A DNA stretch of 64,000 bases from Mesorhizobium huakuii (GCF_014189455.1 NZ_CP050297.1:124001-188000); one strand, 5' to 3'; counted from the stretch's first letter, positions 8,830 through 39,252 are shown. Numbers and translations are program-made. Notes: a model not told the origin generated them from the letters alone.

Positions 8830-9603
8830 TCAGGTGTTTGAGGCGCTGTCAAGAGGGCGGGCGCGGGCATTGTGTTTTCGCATGCTTTCTCCGGTGAGTT
8901 GAAGGCGGTGAGCGTTGTGAACGAGGCGATCCAGAATCGCGTCACCGAGGGTGGGATCGCCTATGACATCGTGCCAGAGTTCCACGGGAATTTGGCTCGT
9001 GACGATGGTCGATGCGCGACCGTGGCGATCGTCGAGGATCTCCAGCAGGTCTCGCCGTTCGGACGCGTTGAGAACAGACAGGCCCCAGTCGTCGAGAAGG
9101 AGGAGTTGAACGCGCCCGAGCGTCTTGAGCAGGCGACCATAGCGTCCATCACCTCGAGCCAGCGCGAGCGCCTCGAAGAGGCGCGGGACGCGATGATAGA
9201 GCACCGATCGATTGTCGCGGCAGGCTTTGTGGCCGAGCGCGCAGGCAATCCAACTCTTTCCCAAGCCGGTTGCGCCGGTGACCAGCAGATTCTCATGGCG
9301 ATCGATCCAGTCGCCGGCGACGAGCCGGGCAAAGACGGCGCGGTCGATGCCGCGCGGGGTGCGCAAATCGACATCTTCCACGCACGCGCTCTGGCGCAGC
9401 GCGGCGAATTTGAGGCGTGTGGTGAGCCGTTTGGTGTCGCGCTCGGCGGCTTCGCGATCGACAAGAAGCCCGATTCGCTCCTCGAACGACAGGGCATCGA
9501 GATCCGGTGATCGTCGCTGCTCCTCGAAGGCCTTGGCCATTCCGGTCAAGCCGAGTGCGATCAGCCGTTCATGGGTGGGATGGGCGAGCATTGAGAACTC
9601 CAT
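8830..9603 (-). CDS. istB: IstB ATPase of IS21 no. 2
   Basis: AAA+ helper ATPase, 257 aa (or from the second Met, MLAHPTHERL). Walker A is TGATGLGKSW (near residues 109-118), Walker B LLLLDDWG (near 170), and the C-terminal region has TSQIPVELWHDVIGDPTLGDAILDR with the conserved HNAHR. It is intact. It lies directly after istA: only three bases separate the istA stop at 9607 from its start codon. Confidence 0.93.
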   Translation of the reverse strand: MEFSMLAHPTHERLIALGLTGMAKAFEEQRRSPDLDALSFEERIGLLVDREAAERDTKRLTTRLKFAALRQSACVEDVDLRTPRGIDRAVFARLVAGDWIDRHENLLVTGATGLGKSWIACALGHKACRDNRSVLYHRVPRLFEALALARGDGRYGRLLKTLGRVQLLLLDDWGLSVLNASERRDLLEILDDRHGRASTIVTSQIPVELWHDVIGDPTLGDAILDRLVHNAHRLQLTGESMRKHNARARPLDSASNT

Positions 9604-10383
9604 GGTTCAGTGGAAATAGCCCTGACCGCGGATGTTGCCGTGGTGCAGGGGTTGGTGGTCGGGCGTCTCGTCGAGGAAGGCCCGATCAAGGCCGTTCTTG
9701 AGGATCGAACGGATCGAGGCGACGGAGCGTGCCTTGATTAGGATGCCGCGTTGGCAGGCTGCATCGACGCGCGTGTTGCCGTAGCTCTTGGTCAGCGCCA
9801 GAATGCCGAGACAGGTGCGAAAGCCCTGTTCGGGATGCGGCCGGTCAGCGATGACAGCCTGGAAGAAGGCGGCGGTGGCGGGACCGATCTTCTCGCCGGC
9901 CGCGATCAGTCCCCCCGGCGTCCACTTGCCGTAGCGGCGATGCGCGCTCGGCATGTGATCGGCAACGGTGGTGTGGCCGCGCCGGTTGGGCGCACGGGCG
10001 TGGCTGGCGATGCGCTGCCCCTTGTGGAACATCTCGACGGTGTTGTCGGCGATGCGCACATCGACGAGCTCGCGGATGAGGCGGTAGGGCGTGGAATACC
10101 AGTGCCCGTCGACCTCGACGTGATAGTCGGGCGCGACGCGGCAACGCTTCCAGCGCGCAAAGACGTATGGCTGGTCCGGCAGTTCTCCCAGCTTCGGCCT
10201 GTCGATCTCGGCGAAGAGCTCGGCGCGGCTGGAGCCGAAGCCGCGCATCTGGCGGGCGTTGAGTTCGGCGACGAGCAGGCGGATGGCGGCGTTCAGCTCC
10301 GCCAGGGAAAAGAAGCGCTGGTTGCGCAGCCGCGCCAGGACCCAGCGCTGGGCAATTTGCACGGCGACCTCGACTTTTGCCTT

Positions 10384-10697
10384 GGAGTCGAGCGCGCATT
10401 GCATATGGTGACGAGCATGGTGCGCAAGTTTTTACCGTCACCCATCCATTCCATCCTTTGCGTGGACAGACGTTCGATCTGCTTGCCGTTCGCAACAACT
10501 GGGGCGGAGACCGCGTGTCCTATGCCGGTCCGGACGGGCGGCTGCGCACGTTGCCCGTCGAGTGGACGGACGTTCTTGAGCCCGACCTCGTAGTCACTGT
10601 CGGCGCCGGCCGCGCCTTTTTCCGGACTGATCATCTGCGAGAGCTGCGCAAGCTCCTGGATGAGTGCGTGCGTCAGGGGGAGGCGCCGTCATGTTAG
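10384..10697 (+). CDS. DUF5372-like protein of element B copy 1, body without its own start
   Basis: Frame with [43 protein letters not shown] and a C-terminal helix ([15 protein letters not shown]), stop at 10697. The beta-rich first half and the basic helix suggest a small DNA- or protein-binding factor; the function is unknown. No ATG or GTG lies in frame between the element end and the conserved block. Here the host DNA offers a chance TTG at 10377, which copy 2 does not have. The natural start is probably the ATG at the right end of the element (16411). Confidence 0.65.
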
Positions 10698-10826
10698 GGG
10701 AATTATGTTCCATGTGTCTCGATAATTATATCCCGAGACCGGTTAAGCAGCGCCCTTATGGTAACCGTATGCCTAGATGGATCGGCGGAATTGCGGGATA
10801 TTCCGCAAGTCAGCGTCCCCATTGTC

Positions 10827-10855
10827 TTGATCTTTCATCTTATTGTGTACATAAT
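10827..10855 (+). promoter_or_regulatory. Sigma-70-like promoter for the HTH gene of element B copy 1
   Basis: TTGATC (10827-10832) and CATAAT (10850-10855) are separated by 17 bases, in an AT-rich island within GC-rich DNA. It lies 40 bases before the ATG of the HTH gene, which has AAGGAG as ribosome-binding site. It is present unchanged in copy 2. Confidence 0.6.
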
Positions 10856-10895
10856 TATAAAGACACTCCCGCAGGCAACCTTAAGGAGACACCGT

Positions 10896-11381
10896 ATGGC
10901 AATAGGCTCCCGCCAACGCGCACACCGCCAGCAGGCCCTGGAAGCTCAGGGCGCATCCCACCCGCATCCCGAGGCAGTGGCGGACCCGCTCTTCCGCGAC
11001 AGCGCATTCTTCGACCCGAACGACCTGGTCCAGGTCAAATACGAGATGCTGCGCAGCGTGGAAAAGGACGGGCGTGCGGTGGTGGAGGCGGCAGAAGCCT
11101 TTGGGTTGTCTCGGCCGGTCTATTACGTGACGCGAGAGCTGTTCAATCGCGAGGGCCTGCCTGGCCTGTTGCCCCGCAAGCGTGGACCGAAGCGCCCGCA
11201 CAAGCTCACCGAGGAGAATCTTGCTGTCCTGGCGCAGGCCATACGAGAGAGCGAACAGATGCCAGGCGGTGCGGAGTTGGCTGCCCTACTCGTCGAACGA
11301 TGCGGCATCAGTGCCCACCCCCGGAGCATCCTGCGAAGACTGCTTCCCTATCTGAACCAGCCGGAAAAAAAACTGCTGTGA
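10896..11381 (+). CDS. Helix-turn-helix protein of element B copy 1
   Basis: 161 aa, start ATG 10896 with AAGGAGAC at 10883-10890. The central part (VVEAAEAFGLSRPVYYVTRELF, shown here only in outline) is a helix-turn-helix of the kind seen at the N-terminus of IS481/IS630-type transposases, followed by GLPGLLPRKRGPKRPHKL, the usual linker, and a second helical domain. There is no catalytic DDE domain, so it probably binds DNA without cutting it. Its stop overlaps a GTG start of the next gene (GTGA). A regulator or directionality factor of the recombinase is a reasonable guess. Confidence 0.75.
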   Translation: MAIGSRQRAHRQQALEAQGASHPHPEAVADPLFRDSAFFDPNDLVQVKYEMLRSVEKDGRAVVEAAEAFGLSRPVYYVTRELFNREGLPGLLPRKRGPKRPHKLTEENLAVLAQAIRESEQMPGGAELAALLVERCGISAHPRSILRRLLPYLNQPEKKLL

Positions 11382-11767
11382 CCGTCGATGCGCTCCCGCT
11401 CGATACCATGCAGTTCACCGCGCAATACGAGCTGATCCGCTCGCAGGTCATCAACGCCGCTCGCGACGCCCCGCACAGAGATCTCGGCGCTCAACCACGC
11501 GGTGTCGGCCTTGGCTTGCTGCTGCGAGAAGGGATGCCCGGGTGGCTCGGCACAATCGACAGCGTGATACGCGCATCACTGTCCCGGCGGACCATGGACG
11601 CTCCTCTGCCGAAGCCGGCTGACCCCCTCGCCGAGTGCAGCATCGGGTCGCCGTGGTTCTCCGGTGTGCAACGCCAGGACATTACGACCCTTCTGACGAG
11701 TCTGGTTCTCTCCACTCGTCTTGTTGACCCCTCCTCACCGACGGAAGGATATCGGTCATGCCAATGA
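11378..11767 (+). CDS. Gene 3 of element B copy 1, unknown function
   Basis: 129 aa from a GTG that overlaps the HTH gene stop, reading VTVDALPLDTMQFTAQYE and then LGLLLREGMPGWLGTID and QRQDITTLLTSLVLSTR. The stop TGA overlaps the recombinase start as ATGA (ATG 11764), so translation of all three genes is probably coupled. No known domain recognised; mainly helical and without catalytic motifs. In copy 2 one extra C fuses this frame to the recombinase. Confidence 0.65.
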   Translation: MTVDALPLDTMQFTAQYELIRSQVINAARDAPHRDLGAQPRGVGLGLLLREGMPGWLGTIDSVIRASLSRRTMDAPLPKPADPLAECSIGSPWFSGVQRQDITTLLTSLVLSTRLVDPSSPTEGYRSCQ

Positions 11768-12975
11768 ACAGCGAGGCTCATCAGAAGATCACAGCGGCGC
11801 ACCTTTCGCGCATGGCGTATCTGTACGTCCGCCAGTCGACGCTGCGCCAGGTGTTCGAGAACACCGAGAGTACCAAGCGCCAATATGGGCTGCGCGACCG
11901 TGCCGTGGCGCTCGGTTGGCCGCTCGATCGGATCGTCGTCATTGACAGCGATCTCGGGCAATCTGGCGCCAGTGCGGCCGATCGCGAAGGCTTCCAACGC
12001 CTTGTGACCGAGGTCAGTCTCGGTCGCGTTGGGATCGTCCTGGGACTGGAGGTGTCGCGGCTCGCGCGCAACAATACCGACTGGCATCGGCTGCTCGAGC
12101 TTTGCGCGCTCGGCGACACACTTATCCTGGACGAGGATGGCCTGTACGACCCGGCTCACTTCAACGACAGGTTGCTGTTGGGGCTGAAGGGCACCATGAG
12201 TGAGGCCGAACTGCATGTGCTCAGGGCGCGTCTTCGTGGCGGGATCTTGAGCCGCGCCCGCCGCGGCGAGCTGAAGCAGATGGTCCCGGTCGGCTTCGTC
12301 CATGACGTCCGCGATTGCGTCATCATGGATCCGGACGCCCAAGTGCAGGCGGCGGTGCGACTGTTCTTCGATACCTTCAGACGCACCGGCTCCTGTTTGG
12401 CTGTGGTCAAGGAGTTCTACGCGAAGGATCTGCTCTTCCCGCGCCGCCTGAGAAGCGGCGCCCACAAGGGTGAGCTGGTCTGGACGGAACTCTTGCATTG
12501 TCGCGCGCGACAGATCATCCACAACCCCCGCTATGCCGGCGCCTTCGTCTTCGGCCGCACCAAGAACCGGCGTTTGCCGAATGGCAAATACTCCTCCCGG
12601 CAGGTCCCGAGCGAGGATTGGATCCTATTGCGCGATACACATCCGGGCTACATTAGCTGGGAAGACTACCTGTCGAACCTGGAGCGGGTGAAGGGCAACG
12701 CGCTCGCCTGGAGTTCGGAGCGGCACCATGGTCCCGCCCGGGAGGGGCCGGCCCTGCTGCAGGGGCTCGTGATCTGCGGTGCCTGCGGAGAACGGATGTC
12801 GGTGCGCTATCACTCTCATCGCAAGGCCGAGATACCGAGCTACTGGTGCGGCCGTCGCCCAATGCACCGAGGCGAGATTGGTCTGTGCCAAACGATAGAA
12901 AGCGCGAATTTCTCTGCACCTTTTTCCATTGAGCGTGTTTTGGCATGAAGTGTCCACTTTGGAGGTGGACACCAC

Positions 12976-13428
12976 GTGATTGAGGACGATGAACAGAAAC
13001 TGCTGGTGAGGCGAATTTTGCGTAACGGCCGCCGGCGGTACGACGCGGCGTCAAAAGAGCGGCTCGTTGCGGCCTGCCTTGAGCCTGGCGTGTCGGTATC
13101 GGGACTTGCGCTTGAACATGGGATCAATGCCAACCTTCTTAGGAAGTGGATAAAGACGACCAAAGACGCCGTTGCTTTGCCGCCACCTGCGCCGTCGGCG
13201 TTCATTCCAGTTCAAGTCAGCGCCGCGGAGTACAGCCTGCCTATGCAGGGCAATTCGGTAGAGAGGCCTGCCACGCGTGGTGAAGAGCGGCTGTCGAAGT
13301 CGTCGCCACTCCCAGCCAAGGTGAGCGCGTCTTTGCCGAACGGCGTGAAGTTGACGCTGGAATGCGGTGATGTGGATGCATTGACGGCGATCATCGGAGC
13401 ACTGGGTCATGTTCAGACTGGGCGCTGA
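12976..13428 (+). CDS. tnpA: IS66 TnpA
   Basis: IS66 accessory protein A, 150 aa, with an N-terminal helix-turn-helix (SVSGLALEHGINANLLRKW, residues about 42-60) typical of the IS3/IS66 OrfA-like fold and a proline-rich linker, ending in the conserved C-terminal LPNGVKLTLE segment. It overlaps tnpB. GTG start. The product is required with TnpB and TnpC for transposition in studied IS66 elements. Confidence 0.9.
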   Translation: MIEDDEQKLLVRRILRNGRRRYDAASKERLVAACLEPGVSVSGLALEHGINANLLRKWIKTTKDAVALPPPAPSAFIPVQVSAAEYSLPMQGNSVERPATRGEERLSKSSPLPAKVSASLPNGVKLTLECGDVDALTAIIGALGHVQTGR

Positions 13429-13761
13429 CCTGACAGTCTACCTGCATCGCGAACCGATCGACTTCCGCGCCGGCATCAACAGCCTTGCGGTCCTGGTTCA
13501 GGAGGTGATGGAGCTCGACCCGTTTGCGCCTGCGGTCTTTGCCTTTGCAATCGCCGTCGCGACCGGATGAAACTCTTGTTCTTTGACCGGTCCGGCTTCG
13601 TGCTGGTTCTAAAGCGGCTGACCGAGGACAAGTTCCGGTGGCCGCGCCGGGAGACGGCGGTGGTTACGCTGACGACCGAGCAGCTCCATTGGATTCTCGA
13701 CGGCATCGACATCGACGCAATGGTGCGCCATCCGGTGCGGCAATATCAGGTTGCGGGCTGA
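13409..13761 (+). pseudogene. tnpB: IS66 TnpB (Orf2), one base lost
   Basis: TnpB is a small conserved IS66 protein of about 117 aa. ATG at 13409 overlaps tnpA. The first half (TVYLHREPIDFRAGINSLA) is normal, but after VFAFA the frame runs to a stop; the second half (DRMKLLFFDRSGFVLVLKRL) is in another frame from about 13555. One missing T in the codons for FAFCNRRR near 13549 explains it. The loss, if real, would probably inactivate the element. Confidence 0.85.
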
Positions 13762-13815
13762 CGGCTCCCGAATTGTGCGGTTGACGCGTCGGTGCGGTTC
13801 AGATTCAAAACTACG

Positions 13816-15387
13816 ATGAATCGACCTGGCGAACCGACTGTTGAGGAGTTGATGGCGCGCATTGCTGCGCTGCAGGCGCAGAACCGCCAGCTCGCAGAAC
13901 GCGTGGCCAAGCTCGAGGAAGAGTTGGCGCTAGCGCGGCTGCATCGTTTTGCGCCGAAGAGCGAAAAGCACGTTGATCGCCTCTTCAATGAAGCCGAACA
14001 GATTGCCGATGAAGACGACGCCGGCAGCGAAGATGGCAATGTCGTCGACCTGCCGGACACCGGCTTTCCGTCCACCGAAAAGCCGGAGGGAAAGAAGCGT
14101 GGCCGCAAGCCTCTGCCGGAACACCTGCCGCGCGAGCGCGTCGAGTATGACCTTGCCGACGGTCAGAAGGCCTGTCCTTGCTGCCGCCACCAGATGCATC
14201 GCATGGGTGAGGCCGTCACCGAGCAGCTCCATATCGAGGTGAAGGCGAAGGTCCTGCAGAATGTGCGGTTCAAGTATGCATGCCGCCATTGCGACCGGAC
14301 CGGCATCAATACGCCTGTTGTCATTGCCCCGATGCCCGCGCAGCCCTTGCCGGGCAGCATCGCCACGGCCTCGACGCTGGCCTTTGCGCTCGTCCACAAA
14401 TATGTCGATGGCACGCCGCTCTACCGTCTGGCCCAGGCCTTCGAGCGTGCCGGCGTTCCCGTCAGCCGCGGCGCTCTGGGCCATTGGGTGATCGGATCGA
14501 GCGAGAGGCATCTCTCCCGCATCTATGATGCCCTGAAGCTACGGCTTCGGTCACAACCGCTCATCCATGGTGACGAGACGACGGTCCAGGTCCTGAAGGA
14601 AAAGGACAGGGAAGCCACCAGCACATCCTTCATGTGGGCGTATCGGAGTGGAGAGGACAGCGACGAACCGATCGTGCTGCTCGACTATCAGCCCGGCCGC
14701 GGCCAGATCTATCCGCAGGCCTTCCTCGGTGATTACCGCGGCATCCTGATGAGCGATGGCTATACCGCCTGGCGCACGCTGGCAGGAGCGACCCATCTGG
14801 GGTGCATGGCCCATTCCAGACGTCGCTTCGTCGATGCACTGAAGACCAGAAAGAAAGGCGGCGGCCCGCCGGAGCAGGCGCTGAAGTTCTTCGAAAAGCT
14901 CTACCGGATTGAAAGCCAGACGCGCAACGAAAAGCCGGACAAGGGCGAAACGCGACATCAATGCATCCGCCGTTTCCGCCAGCAACACAGCGTCCCCATC
15001 ATGAACGCTCTCAAGGCATGGCTCGACGACATAGCCCCGAAGGTCCTGCCCGACAGCAAGATCGGCGACGCCGTGTCCTACACCCTGAACCAGTGGGAGT
15101 ACCTGACGCGCTACACCGAAGACGGCAGGATGCCGATCGACAACAACCTGCTTGAGCGCGACATCAGGATTTTTGCCACTGGAAGAAAGAGTTGGCTGTT
15201 CAGCGACACTGTGGACGGAGCCAGGGCCAGTGCCGTCGTCTACAGCCTCATGCTGACATGCCGAGCATGCGGCATCGAGCCCTTGGCCTATTTGCGCCAC
15301 GTCCTCACGGAATTGCCGCAGCGCGCGGACAATGCCGACATCACCGATCTCTTGCCATTCAACTTCGCCAAAACCGCCGCTACTTGA
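13816..15387 (+). CDS. tnpC: IS66 TnpC transposase
   Basis: DDE transposase, about 523 aa from ATG 13816 (a GTG at 13792 is also in frame). N-terminal leucine-rich coiled coil (IAALQAQNRQLAERVAKLEE), zinc-finger-like CPCCRHQMH and CRHCDRTG, first catalytic Asp in LIHGDETTVQVL, second in LMSDGYTAW, and the C-terminal DNNLLERDIR with the conserved Glu, then the IS66 C-terminal segment (CRACGIEPLAYLRHVL). The frame is intact. Confidence 0.93.
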   Translation: MNRPGEPTVEELMARIAALQAQNRQLAERVAKLEEELALARLHRFAPKSEKHVDRLFNEAEQIADEDDAGSEDGNVVDLPDTGFPSTEKPEGKKRGRKPLPEHLPRERVEYDLADGQKACPCCRHQMHRMGEAVTEQLHIEVKAKVLQNVRFKYACRHCDRTGINTPVVIAPMPAQPLPGSIATASTLAFALVHKYVDGTPLYRLAQAFERAGVPVSRGALGHWVIGSSERHLSRIYDALKLRLRSQPLIHGDETTVQVLKEKDREATSTSFMWAYRSGEDSDEPIVLLDYQPGRGQIYPQAFLGDYRGILMSDGYTAWRTLAGATHLGCMAHSRRRFVDALKTRKKGGGPPEQALKFFEKLYRIESQTRNEKPDKGETRHQCIRRFRQQHSVPIMNALKAWLDDIAPKVLPDSKIGDAVSYTLNQWEYLTRYTEDGRMPIDNNLLERDIRIFATGRKSWLFSDTVDGARASAVVYSLMLTCRACGIEPLAYLRHVLTELPQRADNADITDLLPFNFAKTAAT

Positions 15388-16410
15388 TCCGATGCAACTG
15401 GCCGACAACGACCCCGGTCAAACGGGCCGCGTCAACGCGCATGGAAATGAGCGCTTACAAACGATACATGGAGGCGCGCTCGATGCGGCGATCGGAGAAA
15501 TCCTCATCGAGGCGATGACGCCGCTCTCGATCGAAGTGGCGCTGGGCGTGCAGCAGGAACTCGCAACCCGCCAGGAGGAGGCCGACCGGCTCCGCCGGCA
15601 GCATGTGGAGCGGGCCAAGTACGAAGCCGAACTCGCCCAACGTCGCTTCCTCAAGGTCGATCCAGACAACCGCCTGGTCGCTGACGTGCTGGAAGCGGAT
15701 TGGAACGCCAAGTTACGGGCGATTGCCGCCGCGCAGGAAGCATACGACAAATCCGCCGCGGCTGACGTCAGTGTCGTCAACGATACGGAGCGGGCGGAAT
15801 TGATGGCCCTTGCCAGCGACTTCCCACGCCTCTGGCGGGATCCGCGCACGAAGATGAAGGACAAGAAGCGCATGCTGCGCTTGTTGATCGATGACGTGAC
15901 CCTCACCAAGGGGGACACGGTGCATGTCGATATCCGTTTCGTCGGCGGCGCGACGCGTTCGCTCGATCTGCCGCTGCCGAAGTCGTGCGTCGTGTTGCGT
16001 ACGACGGATGCCGCCGTGGTGCAGGAGATCGATCGACTCATCGACACCTATACCGACAAAGAGATCGCCGACCTCCTCAACGAGCGCGGGGTGCGCACGG
16101 TGGTGACGACCCCGTGGACCGCTGCACGTATAGGGCGGCTTCGCCATATCTATCAGCTTACCGATCGGCGTACGCGCCTGCTCGCGCAGGGCCTGCTGAC
16201 CCCTGAGGACGTCGCGACCCGCTACGGTGTCGTGATCTCCACCGTGCATCTCTGGCGTCGGCGGGGCCTGCTGCGTGCCCACCCGGTCAACGATCGGGGC
16301 GACTTCCTCTACGAGATCCCGCAGCAGGACCTGCCGGCGAAGTTTGCTCACAAACTTGTTTACCAGGTCGATCCCGTAACTTCTTCATCACATAGCGGAC
16401 GAGGTGCAGT

Positions 16411-16426
16411 ATGAGCCTAAGCCCTT
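16411..16426 (+). other. Start codon and first codons of the element B split gene (copy 1)
   Basis: ATG AGC CTA AGC CCT T. The ATG overlaps the recombinase TGA (ATGA), and GAGGTG at 16401-16406 is a ribosome-binding site. Joined to the left end through CCTT it reads [18 protein letters not shown] and then the VTHPFHP body at 10384-10697 without a frame change. Confidence 0.7.
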
Positions 16427-17372
16427 ATCCTTCGGGCGTCTCGGCCTGGCTGCGAGAACTGCGGTGCCGTAATGGCTCGCCATCTCCGCATAGGTCCGGT
16501 TGAGACCGGGGTCGTAGCGGTCGGGGTTGGTGACGGCAGCCCTGAGATTATCGCAGACCACGAACTTCGGCACGCCATCTAGAAACCGGAACAGGTTGTT
16601 GTGAAGGCCGATCCAGTCGGGCAGGGTCTCGCTCGGGCACGCCTCGGCGTAGGTATAGTTCGAGGCGCCCATCGCTGCGACGAACAGCTTCATGGGACGC
16701 GCTTCGCCGGTGATGGGGTCGAAGATGTCGATGGTATCGCCAGCGAAATCGACGAACACCTTCTCGCCGCCCAGGTGCGTCTGGCGCATCGTCGGGCGCG
16801 CGCGCCCTTTCCAGGCCTCGAAGGTCGTGCAAAACCAGGTATAGCCAAAGCCGTCCGGATTGGCGGCACGATACTCTTCCCACAGCAGCACCCGCGTGAC
16901 GCTGCGGCGGCGCAACTCCTTCTCCACATAGTTCCAGTCGGGAACGGACCGCCGAGGGCTTTGCGACGCCGCCTTCGGTGCCGGAAAGAGAAGCAGCTCA
17001 AGGCCTTCGTCATCCATCCCTTCAGGCAGCGGCCAGCTCAGCCCCGCAAGACGGGCACGCCGCAGGTAGCCATGCACGACGCCATTGCTCACCCCGAGCG
17101 TGCGCGCGATGACGCGTTCGGTCAGGCCTTGGACATGCCTTAGACGTAAAACTTCTCTGATCCGGCGCATCGACAATCTCTGGGTTGGCATCAGGCTTCC
17201 TCGTTGCATTGACGAGGCAACCTGTAGCCCGGTTGAGATGTCGGCCGAAGCGTCCACAACCTTCGAGGAGGCCGCTCACGATCGTCTGAAATCGCTGCTC
17301 ACGATCCCGTGAAATGCGTGCTCACGATCGACTGAAATCCGTGCTCACGATCGACTGAAATACGCATGCACG

Positions 17373-17757
17373 AGGAGATCAGCGCCGATTACACCGACAT
17401 GATCTACGCGGCCACGCCGGAGGAGATCGAGAGCCGCCGCAAGGCGTTCGTGCGCAAATGGCGGCTCAAGTGCCGGGCGGTGGCCGACAGCCTGGAGGAG
17501 GCCGGCGAGCGTCTCTTCGCCTTCACCCGGCTGCCGCCGAGCCAATGGAAAAGCGCCAGAACAACAAACGCGATTGAGCGTCTGCATGAGGAGTTCAAGC
17601 GGCGCATCAAGACCCCAGACCGTTCTGCCTTCGGCCGAAACCGCGGCAATGTTGTTCTGGGCGCTGATGGCATCCGGTCAAATCTCGATGCGAAAGATCG
17701 ACGGCTGGCAGACGCTTCCTACGAAGCCACTCGATCAGCAGATTGACCTCGCCGCAT
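17373..17757 (+). pseudogene. IS256-family transposase, C-terminal segment, frameshifted
   Basis: Third piece of the IS256 transposase. It begins EEISADYTDMIY and has the conserved TTNAIERLHEEFKRRIKT with the catalytic Glu. One extra C near 17617 (ACCCCAGACC in place of ACCCAGACC) sends the frame off; in the next frame the normal end (QTVLPSAETAAMLFWALMAS, then PLDQQIDLAA) reads to the TGA at 17757-17759. From 17760 to 17916 I see no gene, only the probable right end of the IS. Confidence 0.88.
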
Positions 17758-17916
17758 GAGCCGATAATCTTAACCTACCGGAGGCTGCTCCGCCGAATTC
17801 CAACACGACCCGCTACGGCACCTTTGGATCACCGAGCCAGAACTCTCCGACATTGGGGGATTGTCGCGATCCGAGACTGAACCTCGTCTGGGTGCCAGAA
17901 CCGTCGGTACAGTTCG

Positions 17917-38629
<20,713 letters not shown>

Positions 38630-38871
38630 CCTTTCTAACAGTCACTCGCGAGGCTGGGCCCTCCTGCCCAAGCCGCCGCGCCACGTATCGACCCAAACCG
38701 GTCACACTGGGTCGGACTTGCTCAGGAGCAATCATGGGACGATTTCTCCTCACTCCACGCGTGTTTCTTAGAACGCGGCGCATACACTGTGCCAAAGGAG
38801 AAATTCGTTTAAGAACAATGTGTTGTGTTAACTATCAAATCGACATTGTCAAATATCGGACAATGCGGCCC

Positions 38872-39107
38872 GCAGCCCCTCGACAAGGCGATCCTGGAGT
38901 TGCGGTGCGCTTGCAGGATGCCATGCACATTGTTCTTCACGCGCGTGCGATGCCGCACGACCTGATTGCGCCGGGCGACGAGACCGCGAAGCCGCTCGGT
39001 CCGCTCGTCGGGAACCCAAACCTCCGGCAGCAAACCGCTGGCGTGAAGCTGCGCCAGAACACCGGCATCGATCTTGTTGGTCTTGATCCTGGCATGGGCG
39101 ATCGTCT
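38872..39107 (-). pseudogene. IS110-family transposase, internal fragment
   Basis: Reads TIAHARIKTNKIDAGVLAQ, LLPEVWVPDERTERLRGL and VARRNQVVRHRTRVKNNVH, the end of the DEDD catalytic domain and the linker of an IS110-type transposase. There is no start, and the frame decays after GILQAH. It lies just upstream of the NRPS (gap of about 240 bases, which must hold the NRPS promoter; I see no clear -35/-10 pair or lux box there). Confidence 0.8.
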
Positions 39108-39252
39108 TTCATGACCACCCTTCATTACCGCCCCTTTTTGCAGAACTTGACGCACACAACCCTGAAAGGCGGAAGCCGCGGGAGGACGGGCTCAAGCGTA
39201 CTATGGGGAAAGTGCCTGCGTGTCGCCGATGACGTCGCCCGTGGGACCGCTC

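Larger units (their letters stand above)
12898..15458 (+). mobile_element. IS66-family element in element B recombinase gene
   Basis: 2561 bp with imperfect inverted repeats (left GAAAGCGCGAATTTC, right complement GTAAGCGCTCATTTC) and an 8-bp target duplication AAACGATA at 12890-12897 and 15459-15466, both standard for IS66. It contains tnpA, a frameshifted tnpB and tnpC in the usual order. Copy 2 of element B gives the uninterrupted target. Confidence 0.95.
11764..16414 (+). pseudogene. Large serine recombinase of element B copy 1, interrupted by IS66
   Basis: Resolvase domain with the catalytic serine in YVRQSTLRQ, EVSRLARNN and GTMSEAELHVLRAR; recombinase domain with NPRYAGAFVFGR; zinc ribbon with CGACG. 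IS66 enters right after the codons for GLCQTI (12897), and the remainder, starting HGGALDAAIGE, continues at 15467 to the stop at 16414. Removing 12898-15466 restores the 693-aa protein that is intact in copy 2. The stop TGA at 16412-16414 overlaps the ATG at 16411. Confidence 0.9.
10381..16426 (+). mobile_element. Serine-recombinase element B, copy 1 (interrupted by IS66)
   Basis: Nearly identical to 57672-61149, so both limits can be read from where the two copies stop matching: left CCTTGGAGTCG, right CTAAGCCCTT. Both ends share CCTT, which is the AAGG of the istA target on the other strand. The order is DUF5372-like gene body, promoter, HTH gene, gene 3, recombinase, then the ATG of the first gene. 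IS66 sits in the recombinase gene with an 8-bp duplication (AAACGATA). Without IS66 the element is about 3.5 kb. It cannot mobilise itself, but copy 2 could act on it. Confidence 0.85.
9607..17191 (-). pseudogene. istA: istA of IS21 no. 2, split by element B copy 1
   Basis: The N-terminal part reads from MPTQRLSMRRIREVL (17191) to ARPRRPKDK at 16424; the C-terminal part from [13 protein letters not shown] (10380) to the stop at 9607. Catalytic residues are in the N-part (VFVDFAGDT, FVVCDNL). The break is at the codons for DKAKVE, just at the third acidic residue of the active site. The bases AAGG are common to both junctions (GATAAGGGC and TCCAAGGCA on the coding strand), and an overlap there restores the frame exactly. 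Confidence 0.88.
8710..17366. mobile_element. IS21-family element no. 2, carrying element B copy 1
   Basis: The left end TGCGCATTTCGC and the right end (complement TGCGTATTTCAGTCG) are inverted repeats, each followed by several TTTCAG...CGATCGTGAGCA-type repeats at roughly 20-24-base spacing, the multiple transposase-binding blocks of IS21. The 6-bp target duplication TGCACG flanks it. The minus strand carries istA (split) and an intact istB. Without element B it would be about 2.6 kb. Confidence 0.9.
2524..17812 (+). mobile_element. IS256-family element interrupted by two IS21 elements
   Basis: The transposase reading is collinear across three pieces (2611-3109, 8333-8709, 17373-17757) once the two IS21 insertions and one copy of each target duplication are removed, so this is one element about 1.4 kb long originally. 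The outer ends are uncertain. TTGGAATT-containing sequence near 2530-2537 and its complement near 17795-17802 (GAATTCCAA) are possible parts of the terminal inverted repeats. The transposase now also carries a 1-bp insertion near 17617. The element cannot move as it stands. Confidence 0.7.

Noticed and set aside
10377..10383. TTG at 10377 as natural start of the first gene of element B
   Set aside because: It lies in the istA target, is absent at copy 2, and has no ribosome-binding site; only the far-end ATG is common to both copies.
38630..38871. lux box or other regulator site before the NRPS
   Set aside because: No CTGTCC-GGACAG-like palindrome or other clear inverted repeat found in the upstream DNA.
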